From Halobacillus andaensis (GTDB lineage: Bacteria > Bacillota > Bacilli > Bacillales > Halobacillaceae): a stretch of 64,000 nucleotides of DNA. Location of the stretch: contig NZ_BMEL01000003.1 in the NCBI RefSeq assembly GCF_014636475.1, forward strand, positions 310,001 through 374,000. Reading direction: 5' to 3'. The notes beneath the pieces are model-generated. The model worked only from the letters and a program-made list of their open reading frames with translations, was not told where the DNA came from and ran no database searches. The first letter of the stretch is position 1. Each line of letters begins with the position of its first letter. This document shows positions 17,676-25,776 of this stretch, one piece after another. The translations under genes were made by a program, and so were the position numbers.

Positions 17676-17706
17676 AAAAAGTCATCTTTCCCTAAGGAAA
17701 GACGAC
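17676..17706 (-). terminator. terminator of the nhaC-like gene
   Basis: Stem GTCGTCTTTCC / GGAAAGATGAC with one G-T pair and loop TTAG, followed on the minus strand by TTTTT. Confidence 0.8.
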
Positions 17707-17713
17707 CTTCTTG

Positions 17714-19204
17714 CTAAGCTTCAGAATAATAATCCTTTGGCTTAACTTCTTCTCCATTTTTCCCATTAAATCGTAATCCCCAACCAGTCAGGGCCGCGAT
17801 AAACATAACAATCAGCAATCCCCACCCTTGAAATACGAAGGGAAAAACCTCTGTTGGGCTGACAACTGGTATGAACTCGTAGTCATCAGCCGCTCCCTGG
17901 ATGGTCGCCCAGGCGAGCAGGACACCGCCGCTCCAGGGAAAAATATACCCTAGTGAAGACGTCACTGTATCTAAAAAGTTCGCTCTACGATAAGGGTGAA
18001 TGTTCATCTCTTTCCCTAACTTTCGCACAAACGGTGCAGCTGCAATTTCAGCAGCAGTATTAATGGTAATAAATATATTTAAAAATGCCACAATTCCAAA
18101 CATCGTTAATTCTGCGCGACGTACTACATTTTTAATAATTCCTAAGAAGAAGTTCTTAATGGTCTCCATTGTTCCAGCCACTTCCATTAAATGAGCGGCT
18201 GCTAAAATAAATAGAATCAGAATGGCCATATTAAAGTATCCGCCTATCCCTTCCATAAGAGCTCCTTCAATAACCGCATCACCTGCATCGTTTTGATAAA
18301 TATGCAGCACTTCAGTTAATGGAATACCTGCAAGACCCATGACGACTACAGCAGCTACAATTCCCCAAGTTAGGGATGTCAGTAGATGATGGCCAGACAA
18401 TGCCAAGAACAGCACAAGGGCAAACGGAATTAATAAGAGCAATCCATCAGCAGACACCTCTTGTTGAAGGTCGCTCATTACTTGAGTATTCCCCATAGTA
18501 CCTCCTCCTCCGAAGATGACGAATAAAATAAGTGCTGGAACGGCAGCAGTTACGGAGTATTTAAACCTTGAGCGAACGACGCCAGGTACATCTGCTTCCT
18601 GAGTAGTAGCCGAAACGATGGTCGTGTCTGATACAGGCGCTAAATTATCACCAAACACGGCACCACTTAAAATAGCAGCAAGTAAAATGACGGGGTCGGC
18701 TCCTAGAATAACACCCGCCGGATACATAAGTATTCCAAATGTAGCTACAGTTCCATAGCCTGTACCTACAGCTGTAGCAAACAGCGCAGAAAGCAGAAAA
18801 GTTATTCCTACAAATGCTCCACCTTCAAGACCTGTTTGAAATCCAAACCAAATCAGTCCATCGACTAATCCACCTGCTGATAACAGTGTGGCAAACATCC
18901 CAGCCCAAAACCAGGCAATAACCGCAACTACACCTACAGGCTGCGCCATCCCTGAAATTAAACTTTGAGCATAATCGGCCCATTTTGACTTACAAAAGAA
19001 CAAACCGATGGCTACGCCAATCACCATTCCCAGTACAAGCGCCTCCTCTGTGACAAGCTGTGAGACACTAAGTGTGATAGCCCACACGATGAAAAAGACT
19101 AATGGTATGGTTGCAGCAAAAACGCCACCACGGAATTCTAATTTCTTTATCTTTTTTTCTCCTACGGCTTCATCAATGACTTCGTTATTTTCTTGATTTC
19201 CCAC
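17714..19204 (-). CDS. nhaC: NhaC family Na+/H+ antiporter
   Basis: 496 residues, about 12 membrane segments. The conserved segments LSGAVFGDNLAPVSDTTI and FATAVGTGYGTVATFG are characteristic of NhaC antiporters, with the aspartates expected in ion binding. The start is GTG with AAGGAGG upstream. It would expel sodium in exchange for protons, in line with a salt- or alkali-adapted host. The specificity within NhaC (some relatives exchange malate/lactate, as MleN) cannot be fixed. Confidence 0.85.
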   Translation of the reverse strand: MGNQENNEVIDEAVGEKKIKKLEFRGGVFAATIPLVFFIVWAITLSVSQLVTEEALVLGMVIGVAIGLFFCKSKWADYAQSLISGMAQPVGVVAVIAWFWAGMFATLLSAGGLVDGLIWFGFQTGLEGGAFVGITFLLSALFATAVGTGYGTVATFGILMYPAGVILGADPVILLAAILSGAVFGDNLAPVSDTTIVSATTQEADVPGVVRSRFKYSVTAAVPALILFVIFGGGGTMGNTQVMSDLQQEVSADGLLLLIPFALVLFLALSGHHLLTSLTWGIVAAVVVMGLAGIPLTEVLHIYQNDAGDAVIEGALMEGIGGYFNMAILILFILAAAHLMEVAGTMETIKNFFLGIIKNVVRRAELTMFGIVAFLNIFITINTAAEIAAAPFVRKLGKEMNIHPYRRANFLDTVTSSLGYIFPWSGGVLLAWATIQGAADDYEFIPVVSPTEVFPFVFQGWGLLIVMFIAALTGWGLRFNGKNGEEVKPKDYYSEA

Positions 19205-19527
19205 TAGACTTCCTCCTTGATGACTAAAATCCCTTCATAGTGTATCACTAAATCTAGTTTTACCGTAATCATTAACTATGATAGGGGATGTGAGCATATA
19301 AATATGGAATGCCAGTCACTAAAATTATTCTTTTTTTTACTATTATTAAGGTATAATGGCTTACAGACATCCCCGAGATAGTGTCGCCATTATTCTATTT
19401 TTTTCTTCATTATTTCCCAGGAAATGATAACGGCATGAACAAAAACTATGTTCTAATTTGAAAAAATTTCGCTATTTATCTGAGTCATGGTAGGATGGAA
19501 ACTAACTACATAAAAGGAGTGACCATT
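19205..19527. other. intergenic gap between nhaC and ridA
   Basis: 323 bases of AT-rich sequence upstream of both divergent genes. I see the two ribosome binding sites, but no clear operator, RNA element or repeat. Confidence 0.6.
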
Positions 19528-19908
19528 ATGTTTAAACCACTAGCTACAGATCAAGCACCTGCAGCAATCGGACCTTATTCTCAAGCAGCAGATGTAGGAA
19601 ACCTTATTTTTATTTCCGGTCAGATTCCTCTGGACCCACAGACAATGGAATTTGTATCGGAAGATGTTAAGGACCAAGCTCACCAAGTGATGAAAAACCT
19701 AGGAGCGATCCTTGAAGAGGCTGGGTTGAATTACAAACATATAGCTAAAGCAAATATCTATTTGGATTCTATGGATGATTTTGCCGTAGTTAATGAAGTA
19801 TATGCCAGTTATTTAAGCGAACCGTATCCAGCGCGTGCTGCGGTTGAAGTAGGAAAGCTTCCTAAAGGAGCAAAGGTTGAAATAGAAGCCATTGCTGTTA
19901 AAGAATAA
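19528..19908 (+). CDS. ridA: RidA family enamine/imine deaminase
   Basis: 126 residues, full length for the family. Signature motifs include IGPYSQA near the N-terminus, ISGQIPLDP, and the C-terminal YPARAAVEVGKLPKGAKVEIEA with the substrate-binding Arg. RidA hydrolyses reactive 2-aminoacrylate-type enamines formed by PLP enzymes. The ATG at 19528 has AAAGGAG upstream; the frame from 19495 is an artefact. A single-gene unit with its own terminator. Confidence 0.92.
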   Translation: MFKPLATDQAPAAIGPYSQAADVGNLIFISGQIPLDPQTMEFVSEDVKDQAHQVMKNLGAILEEAGLNYKHIAKANIYLDSMDDFAVVNEVYASYLSEPYPARAAVEVGKLPKGAKVEIEAIAVKE

Positions 19909-19912
19909 CCCC

Positions 19913-19944
19913 AAAAGCAGAGCAGAGACGCTCTGCTTTTCAGC
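19913..19944 (+). terminator. terminator of ridA
   Basis: Perfect 11-bp stem AAAAGCAGAGC / GCTCTGCTTTT four bases after the stop codon. Confidence 0.85.
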
Positions 19945-20095
19945 TTGTAGAGAAACCCCGGGTTTTTCTACAAGCTTTTTTGGGTGGACGTTCCAACGGC
20001 CGAACGCCCGAGCCTCCTTGCGAAAACCCACGCTCCGGAGTCTCGGATCGCCTTTTTCCCGCTGGAGTCTCGCAGTATTCGTCCTTCCGATATTG
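19942..20095 (+). repeat. dispersed repeat family B, copy 1
   Basis: Begins with a hairpin whose arms read AGCTTGTAGA and TCTACAAGCT, then a GC-rich stretch containing GTCTCGGATCGCC and GGAGTCTCG. A related copy lies in inverse orientation at 28967-29115; both share the hairpin, GTCTCGGATCGCC and the GGAGT block. It is out of keeping with the AT-rich surroundings and carries no convincing ORF. Confidence 0.7.
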
Positions 20096-20138
20096 AAAAA
20101 GATTGACCCTCATTTTAGATGAAGGTCAATCTTTTTTA
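20096..20138. terminator. bidirectional terminator-like hairpin
   Basis: Stem AAGATTGACC / GGTCAATCTT extended by TCAT/ATGA with one mismatch, A-run before and T-run after. No gene ends here; it lies at the far end of the repeat. The remaining bases to 20317 hold only the ribosome binding site of the amidohydrolase. Confidence 0.6.
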
Positions 20139-20317
20139 TATTCTGGCAGGCAGCCGTCAGTAATGCTTGTTCCTTCACTTTCTCTTAAAGAGGCGCTTTT
20201 CCTCTTCCTTTTATCCAAGCAAAATGAAGGAACTACAATGAGCTCCCCTATTAGAAGGTTAAACGGAGTATAGTAAGGGTAGAAAAACTGTAGAAAATAG
20301 TTGAGAGGAGTAACTGC

Positions 20318-21913
20318 ATGATTTTGGATAATGTAAGAATATATCAGCCTTATGAATACGAAGATCGTAATGAAAAGTTTGCAGTGGAGATACAGTCCGA
20401 TAAAATTAAGCAAATCCACTCAAGTCCTTACACTGGGACTGAGCCAACCATAGATGGGGAAGGAAAAGTACTTAGCCCTGGATTTAATGACAGTCACATG
20501 CATTTGCTGCGTTATGGGTTGTTAAAGAAAGAATTAGACTTAACAGAAGCAAACAGCTATCAAGAAATGAAAGAGTTAATAGAAAACCACTATGAAAATT
20601 TAGACGAAGGTGGATGGTTTTTTGGAAAAGGATTTAACGATGATCATTTTGAAGATTTGGATCAGTTGTTAACAGCAAAAGATTTAAATGACATTCAAGC
20701 GAATGCTTATATCTACCTCCTGCACGAAGATGGGCATGAATGCGTAATTAGTGAGAAAGCCATGGAATTGTTAAAGCAAGAAGAAGCATTTAAAAAAGAA
20801 CCCGAAGAGTTTAAGGAAAAAGATGAAGATGGCAATTGGACAGGACGTTTTAAAGATACAGCGGTTCATTACATTAACCATCGGTTTTGGGGAAGATCTG
20901 TGGAAGATGCTAAGCAGTCCCTTTTAGCTGCATTTCCTTATTTGAGCGAAAATGGACTAACTTCCGTGCACACAGATGACCGGAGTTTTATTGGGGATTA
21001 TGATCGGCTATGGCAAGCTTATACGGAACTTGAAGAGGAAGGGAAACTACCTATTGATGTTCAGCTTCACCACTATATATTCGATATTAGCGATTTAACT
21101 CACTTTCTAGAAACCCACACTCGTCGCACAGGTGATGGGACCAACCAAGTTAAAGTAGGAGCTATAAAAATCTTTTTGGATGGTACCCAGCGTCTTCATA
21201 CAGCATCCATGAGAAATCCTTACCCTGATGACCCTAATGCAACCGGACCGCTCATCTATTCTCAAAACCAGCTGAATGAAATGGTTTCCCTAGCCAGCGA
21301 GAACAACATGCAAGTGGCCATGCATGCGATTGGCGACCGAGCGGTTGAACAAGCTATTGAAGCTTTAGAGCAAAAAGAGTCTCACACTGCTAAGCTTAGA
21401 CACCGGATTATTCATGCGCAGACCTTAGCGCCCGACTTAATTCAGCGACTGCAAAAAATTAAGCCTTATATTGAAACACAGCCTTCGTTTCTTTTAGGGG
21501 AATGGGATAAAAAACACCTTTGGACACCTGAAGAGTTACTTCGCTTTAGTGACCCTTTTAAAAGTTTAGTTCGAGGTCATATTCCCATTACACTAAGCTC
21601 GGACTTACCAATTGGAAGCATCAACCCTTTGGTCAGTATTTATACTGCGGTCAATCGTATGGATCTAAATCAACAGCCTCAAGGCGGATGGATGCCGCAA
21701 GAGAAACTTTCAGTAAATGAGAGTTTTCACTCATTCACGGTCACTCCTTCTTACCTAGAATACGGAGAAACTAGAAAAGGAAAAATCGCACCAGGCTATC
21801 AAGCTGACTTTGTCATTTTAGATCAGCATCCTCTAGAGATTCGGATGGAAGACATCAACAAAATTCAAGTTACAGAGACGTGGCAGCGAGGAAAGAGAAC
21901 ATATAAAAAGTAA
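20318..21913 (+). CDS. YtcJ-like amidohydrolase
   Basis: 531 residues. Metal-binding HxH at His60 and His62 (NDSHMHL), later AMHAIGDRAVEQA and IIHAQTL that supply further metal-binding histidines, and a C-terminal composite beta domain ending in KGKIAPGYQADFVILD. This is the amidohydrolase 3 (YtcJ) pattern: zinc-dependent hydrolysis of an amide or related bond. GAGAGGAG precedes the ATG. The gene stands alone; its substrate is unknown. Confidence 0.88.
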   Translation: MILDNVRIYQPYEYEDRNEKFAVEIQSDKIKQIHSSPYTGTEPTIDGEGKVLSPGFNDSHMHLLRYGLLKKELDLTEANSYQEMKELIENHYENLDEGGWFFGKGFNDDHFEDLDQLLTAKDLNDIQANAYIYLLHEDGHECVISEKAMELLKQEEAFKKEPEEFKEKDEDGNWTGRFKDTAVHYINHRFWGRSVEDAKQSLLAAFPYLSENGLTSVHTDDRSFIGDYDRLWQAYTELEEEGKLPIDVQLHHYIFDISDLTHFLETHTRRTGDGTNQVKVGAIKIFLDGTQRLHTASMRNPYPDDPNATGPLIYSQNQLNEMVSLASENNMQVAMHAIGDRAVEQAIEALEQKESHTAKLRHRIIHAQTLAPDLIQRLQKIKPYIETQPSFLLGEWDKKHLWTPEELLRFSDPFKSLVRGHIPITLSSDLPIGSINPLVSIYTAVNRMDLNQQPQGGWMPQEKLSVNESFHSFTVTPSYLEYGETRKGKIAPGYQADFVILDQHPLEIRMEDINKIQVTETWQRGKRTYKK

Positions 21914-21984
21914 AAAAAGCAGGGGATTTTTGAGTGCACTGAAAAAGTCCTTTTATTCTAAAAAAGGTGTTAAAGATTGTAGTT

Positions 21985-22180
21985 GAACCTCACGAATCGC
22001 TTTTCGGTGGAGGCTTGCCGCGGGCACGACCTCAGCTAACTTGGTCAAGAAGTTCACTTGACCAAGTGGATCTTCGGCTCGCGCTCTTCCCGCGACGCAC
22101 CGGACGTGCTAGTGTCGATGTTGGCCACAGGAAGTGGCCGGTTTTAATCGACCAGGTCGTCACCACCGAACGCTTATCGT
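21985..22180 (-). repeat. dispersed repeat family A, copy 1
   Basis: GC-rich block in an AT-rich gap. On the minus strand it reads GGGAAGAGC, then GCGAGCCGAAGATCC, a hairpin ACTTGGTCAAG / CTTGACCAAGT, then AGCTGAGGTCGTGCCC. The same order occurs at 53066-53165 on the plus strand with a different central hairpin. A second hairpin (GGCCACAGGAAGTGGCC) adjoins. The open frame through it is Arg-rich and without ribosome binding site. The rest of the gap 21914-22416 holds only the terminator-like hairpin below. Confidence 0.7.
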
Positions 22181-22309
22181 GGCATCAACAGAGATCAATC
22201 TAAAAACCAATTCTTATGTTACAGGGTGCGATGGCGCTTTTCCCAGCTAAGTGAAACGAATCGTTAAACTTATGAAGGAATAGAAGTAAATCTCTTAAAA
22301 GTTAGAAGA

Positions 22310-22350
22310 AAAGCGGTCTGTGTAGAAATTAAATTCGCACAGACCGCTTT
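22310..22350. terminator. bidirectional hairpin downstream of the excisionase-like gene
   Basis: Perfect 13-bp stem AAAGCGGTCTGTG / CACAGACCGCTTT with a 15-base loop, A-rich and T-rich flanks. Confidence 0.75.
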
Positions 22351-22416
22351 TTAAAATTATACCTTTCATGGACCTTCAGTTTTTCAGCGGCCTCAATTTT
22401 TACCCTGCTTTTTTTG

Positions 22417-22647
22417 TTAATCTTCATCTTTTATATCTCGATCTTGAGGAATAGGCTCATTTAAATAGTCCTGTATCATGGCACGGTACTTCTCCACCTG
22501 CTCAAAATATGTATCAAATTGAGCATTATTAATTAAATATTGCTCCCCGTCATGGATACAACGTACCTTCTTCTCTCTAATTAAATGCTCTACATACTCT
22601 TTTGGAACATCTAAATATTTAGCCGTTTCTTCTACCGTTAAATACAT
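22417..22647 (-). CDS. excisionase-like helix-turn-helix protein
   Basis: 76 residues. Starts MYLTVEETAKYLDVPKEYV, the winged helix-turn-helix of the excisionase/MerR-like HTH_17 family, followed by the recognition stretch LIREKKVRCIHDGEQYLI and a charged acidic tail. The ATG at 22647 has AAGGGAAGGTG seven bases upstream. No integrase or phage genes are near, so it is probably a small DNA-binding regulator, not a phage excisionase. Confidence 0.8.
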   Translation of the reverse strand: MYLTVEETAKYLDVPKEYVEHLIREKKVRCIHDGEQYLINNAQFDTYFEQVEKYRAMIQDYLNEPIPQDRDIKDED

Positions 22648-22874
22648 TTCGTTCACCTTCCCTTTTATTTGAAGAAGTTGAAACTACTATATCAAAGGCT
22701 TTGTTAAATGTTCGTGTTGATCCTTCATTATATGGGTAACCCATCCACTACTTTTATGTAGAAAAAGAGTCGGCTTTTAGCGAGGCGTGACGGAAAACGA
22801 GTCCTTTCCCTCCCCAACGCTCCACTTCTTTTTCATAGAAGAAGATCAATAATGAAATTTAACAAATCCATATC

Positions 22875-22995
22875 AAAAAAAGCTTTCCCGTGTTTCAGGG
22901 AAAGCTTTCGATCTTTTGTCGCGAATGTACCGACGACCACATTCGTCGTTTAGCCTCGAAGGCATATACTTCGTCTTACACAAACAGCTCATCGC
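22875..22995 (-). ncRNA. candidate small RNA, about 120 nt
   Basis: On the minus strand a promoter (TTGTAA at 23025-23030, 17-bp spacer, TATAGT at 23002-23007 with an extended TG) points into a stretch that ends in a strong terminator: 11-bp stem AAAGCTTTCCC / GGGAAAGCTTT followed by seven T. The RNA between would fold into GCCT-TCG-AGGC and CGAATGT / ACATTCG hairpins. No known Bacillus small RNA is recognised. A 38-codon frame (MSCLCKTKYMP...) runs through it with a poorly placed ribosome binding site. Confidence 0.55.
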
Positions 22996-23001
22996 TCCAT
23001 A

Positions 23002-23030
23002 ACTATACCATCTTTCACAGGCACTTACAA
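23002..23030 (-). promoter_or_regulatory. sigma-A promoter of the candidate small RNA
   Basis: TTGTAA - 17 bp - TATAGT with TGG directly before the -10. It is divergent from the promoter of the next gene (TATAAT at 23073-23078 with extended TG). The rest of the gap 22648-22870 shows GC-rich repeat debris but no gene. Confidence 0.55.
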
Positions 23031-23109
23031 TCAAAATTTGATTTGAGATTTCGGATTCTTCCTCCGCTGTGCTATAATGAACGAATTACAAAATCAGCAG
23101 GAGGCTATT

Positions 23110-23565
23110 ATGCTAACGTTTGAAGAAAAGATCGCTATTATAGAAGAGTTTGGTGAGCTGACTAAAAAAGAAGTCTCACTAGGTCGTGTCAACTTCCATT
23201 ACGAGGAAAGTCTTTATGATAAGAAAAACGTTGTTTACCATCTACATCCTAACGGCAATGGTTTCGTATACGCAGGTGAGATTGAAGACTACCCTACGGA
23301 TGATCGAGGAATGGTAAACATTCGTGATTTTAGCGGAGATGAATTGAGAAACATCGTTCGTAAAGCCATTGATTCTTTATCTTCTACGCCTGCAGAAAAA
23401 AATCCGGTCTTTGAAGAATGGATGAATGACGGTGATTTCTCCCTTTTCCTTATGCGAGAAGATGATGGATACCATGTTTATGCAGGAGAAGATTTAGAAG
23501 GCGCCTTTAATTCATACGAAGAAGCCGCTAATTTTCTAGAAGAAGAAGGATTCAGCCGTATTTAA
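23110..23565 (+). CDS. hypothetical acidic protein
   Basis: 151 residues from the ATG at 23110 (AGGAGG upstream; the frame from 23077 begins inside the leader). Very acidic and soluble, no membrane segment, N-terminal MLTFEEKIAIIEEFGELTKK, C-terminal FNSYEEAANFLEEEGF. An extended -10 promoter (TGCTATAAT at 23070-23078) lies 32 bases upstream. I do not recognise the family. Confidence 0.75.
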   Translation: MLTFEEKIAIIEEFGELTKKEVSLGRVNFHYEESLYDKKNVVYHLHPNGNGFVYAGEIEDYPTDDRGMVNIRDFSGDELRNIVRKAIDSLSSTPAEKNPVFEEWMNDGDFSLFLMREDDGYHVYAGEDLEGAFNSYEEAANFLEEEGFSRI

Positions 23566-23721
23566 CTCATTGTTACGCCTTCCACGAAAAAGGTTCCGTT
23601 AAGTTGGCAGAATAAAGGGTTGTGGAAATGCCCCCCTTTCCGCAGGTCTTGACGGAAAGCGAATTTTTTCTTTTCTCCAAACAATGGGACGTAACCTTGT
23701 TATCTGCGTTCAGGTAAATGT

Positions 23722-23768
23722 AAAAAAAGCTTGTAGAGGATGCCAGGAATTCTCTACAAGCTTTTTTT
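23722..23768. terminator. bidirectional terminator at the histidine kinase 3' end
   Basis: Perfect 17-bp stem (AAAAAAAGCTTGTAGAG and its complement). The arm AGCTTGTAGA is shared with the dispersed repeat family B hairpins. Confidence 0.85.
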
Positions 23769-23769
23769 A

Positions 23770-24837
23770 TTATTCATACGTCGGGAGAGTAAAGGTCATC
23801 GTCGTGCCATGTCCAATACGGCTTGCAGCTTTTATCCACCCTTCATGCTCTTCGATGATTCGCTTTGAAATTGGCAAACCAAGGCCGCTTCCTCCCTCGG
23901 AGAACATTTTCGTTTGTTCGGATTGATAAAACAATTCAAAAATATGCGGAAGGTCATTATCTAGAATACCCGGTCCATTATCCGTAACTTCAACTATGAT
24001 TTCCCCACGTTTTTCCTGTAAACGAATATCAACCTTTTTCTCTTCTTTATCCATAAATCGCAAGCAGTTGTTAATCAAGTGAACCATGACACGTTTTAAT
24101 TGAGCCGGGTCCGCTTTTGCCTCATAAGGTTTAACTTGATCGGCTTCAAAGGTAAATGTAACCTCTTCCCATTCCTCTTGAAAACCTTCCATGATTTCAA
24201 TTAGAAACGAACGCATTTCCACCTTTTTAAAATAAAAGGCCAGGCGCCCCATATCAAGTTCAGAATGCTGAAACAGTTCATCAATCAAACGTTCAAGTAC
24301 AATCGACTTCATATGAACAGCCTGTAAGGCAGAATCGACTTCTTCACGAGAAGCATTTTCCCTTTGCGCAACTTCGACCTGTTCCTTAATAAACGACATC
24401 GGAAGTCTTAAATCATTTGAGATGTTGTATAAAAGTTTCTTTCTGTTTTCTGAATATTTTTGTTTCACATCTTCTGATTCTAGTAATTGCAGCCTTAAAT
24501 TCTCGAAAGAATCTGCAAGTTTACCAATTTCATCTTTTTTCATTCGTACAAAAGGGGTTTCGATTTGCCCTGCACTCACTTCTTCAGCTGCTTTTGTAAG
24601 GTTCTTCATTGGTTTAATGACGTTTTTCGTTACAAAGTAAATAAACAAAACGTTCGTGATCAGTAAAAGCACCAACCACCCAACAATATGAATCGATAGA
24701 AACGTAAGCTGATCTCCCTGTTGTGAACTAAAGTCAAATGTATATAAAAGTAAATATCCTTCTACGAAAAGAAACAATAGCATTGGAACAATGACAATCG
24801 CCAGATTTGATCGCATAAATCGTTTACGAATAGACAT
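23770..24837 (-). CDS. degenerate sensor histidine kinase lacking the phospho-acceptor His
   Basis: 355 residues: two membrane segments (about 14-32 and 50-70) around a short outer loop, HAMP-like region (71-125), dimerisation helices and an ATPase domain. The N box (MVHLINNCLRF), G1 (DNGPGI) and G2 (GGSGLGL) are intact. But the H box reads NISNDLRLPMSF: Asn141 (codon at 24415-24417) stands where family members have the phosphorylated His. No response regulator is adjacent. So it can bind ATP but should not autophosphorylate in the usual way; it may act as a regulatory subunit of another kinase. A single-base change CAT to AAT would explain it. MSIRK is preceded by a weak GGAGAAG site. Confidence 0.9.
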   Translation of the reverse strand: MSIRKRFMRSNLAIVIVPMLLFLFVEGYLLLYTFDFSSQQGDQLTFLSIHIVGWLVLLLITNVLFIYFVTKNVIKPMKNLTKAAEEVSAGQIETPFVRMKKDEIGKLADSFENLRLQLLESEDVKQKYSENRKKLLYNISNDLRLPMSFIKEQVEVAQRENASREEVDSALQAVHMKSIVLERLIDELFQHSELDMGRLAFYFKKVEMRSFLIEIMEGFQEEWEEVTFTFEADQVKPYEAKADPAQLKRVMVHLINNCLRFMDKEEKKVDIRLQEKRGEIIVEVTDNGPGILDNDLPHIFELFYQSEQTKMFSEGGSGLGLPISKRIIEEHEGWIKAASRIGHGTTMTFTLPTYE

Positions 24838-24995
24838 TCTTTTCTTCTCCTTTATCTATGTAGTACCGTCCTTTAAGGATATACCATGACCCAGCCAATC
24901 GTCTACAAAAGTCTTTCCAACTTTTTTCATATTATTGTTCGTTTACCGAAGCATAGAATAGCATATACGCGGAATCATCTGAAGGAGAGGATATT

Positions 24996-25736
24996 ATGTA
25001 TCCATATGATTATAGACAGACCATGAATCAGCCGACAGTTCTGGCTTTTGCTCAAGGAGATGTGAATGGAAACGGAGTGATGGACAATGTGTACTTGACG
25101 GGAAAAAAGCCAAACGAGACCGGGAGTCCTTATACGACCGATATTACTCTAGTGATTCAAGACGGAAGAACACAAACGTTTTACAGCGTACCTCTTCAAT
25201 CAAATGCCGGATATGCACCTACTCTGTTTCTAGGTGATTTTACTGGGGATGGTATAGATGATATTCAAATTAATATTAACTCTGGCGGAAGTGGAGGTTT
25301 TTATTTTGTTTACATCTATTCCTTCCTTAATAACCAGGCCAAAGAGTTGTTTAACTACGAAACGTTTAACGACCAATACTTGTATGATGTCATGTACCGG
25401 GATCAGTATAAAGTAGATGTATCCAACCAAACGTTAAATTTAGATTACGTGATGGATATTAGCAATCGAGGCGAGGAATATTTATCTGAGATCTACACAG
25501 AGGACGGAAAACTTAAAACTCCCGTACAAGGATGGGTGTCTGGATTAAATACAGCTTACCCTGTGGATTTTGACGGAAATGGCGTATACGAATTATTTGT
25601 GTTTCAGCGTATCGCCGGGCGATATAACGCCGATGGCTTAGGTCTCGTGCAGTCCCCTCTTTATTGGGACGGTTCTCAATTTATTATTAAAGATACCTGG
25701 CAATATGTCGCAGTGTTAGGGACGGAACAGCCCTAA
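24996..25736 (+). CDS. VCBS/FG-GAP repeat protein
   Basis: 246 residues with three calcium-binding-type repeats: GDVNGNGVMDNVYL (about 22-35), GDFTGDGIDDIQI (85-97) and DFDGNGVYELFVF near 205. This is the FG-GAP/integrin-like beta-propeller blade pattern. There is no signal peptide (MYPYDYRQTMN), although such repeats are usually outside the cell; Bacillus has similar spore- or surface-linked proteins. AAGGAGAGG precedes the ATG. A single-gene unit; function unknown. Confidence 0.8.
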   Translation: MYPYDYRQTMNQPTVLAFAQGDVNGNGVMDNVYLTGKKPNETGSPYTTDITLVIQDGRTQTFYSVPLQSNAGYAPTLFLGDFTGDGIDDIQININSGGSGGFYFVYIYSFLNNQAKELFNYETFNDQYLYDVMYRDQYKVDVSNQTLNLDYVMDISNRGEEYLSEIYTEDGKLKTPVQGWVSGLNTAYPVDFDGNGVYELFVFQRIAGRYNADGLGLVQSPLYWDGSQFIIKDTWQYVAVLGTEQP

Positions 25737-25742
25737 ATAAAA

Positions 25743-25772
25743 AGGTCAGTTCTTTTAACTTAGAGCTGACCT
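25743..25772. terminator. terminator between FG-GAP gene and diguanylate cyclase gene
   Basis: Stem AGGTCAGTTCT / AGAGCTGACCT with one G-T pair; converging genes share it. Confidence 0.7.
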
Positions 25773-25776
25773 CGCA

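Noticed and set aside
21967-22203. 78-codon Arg-rich ORF
   Set aside because: It is the GC-rich dispersed repeat read in frame; no ribosome binding site.
22417-22647. Phage excisionase marking a prophage or att site
   Set aside because: No integrase, phage genes or tRNA nearby; a stand-alone regulator is more likely.
22880-22989. 38-codon ORF with CxC inside the candidate small RNA
   Set aside because: The ribosome binding site is two bases from the ATG and the frame runs through the terminator hairpin; kept only as a remark.
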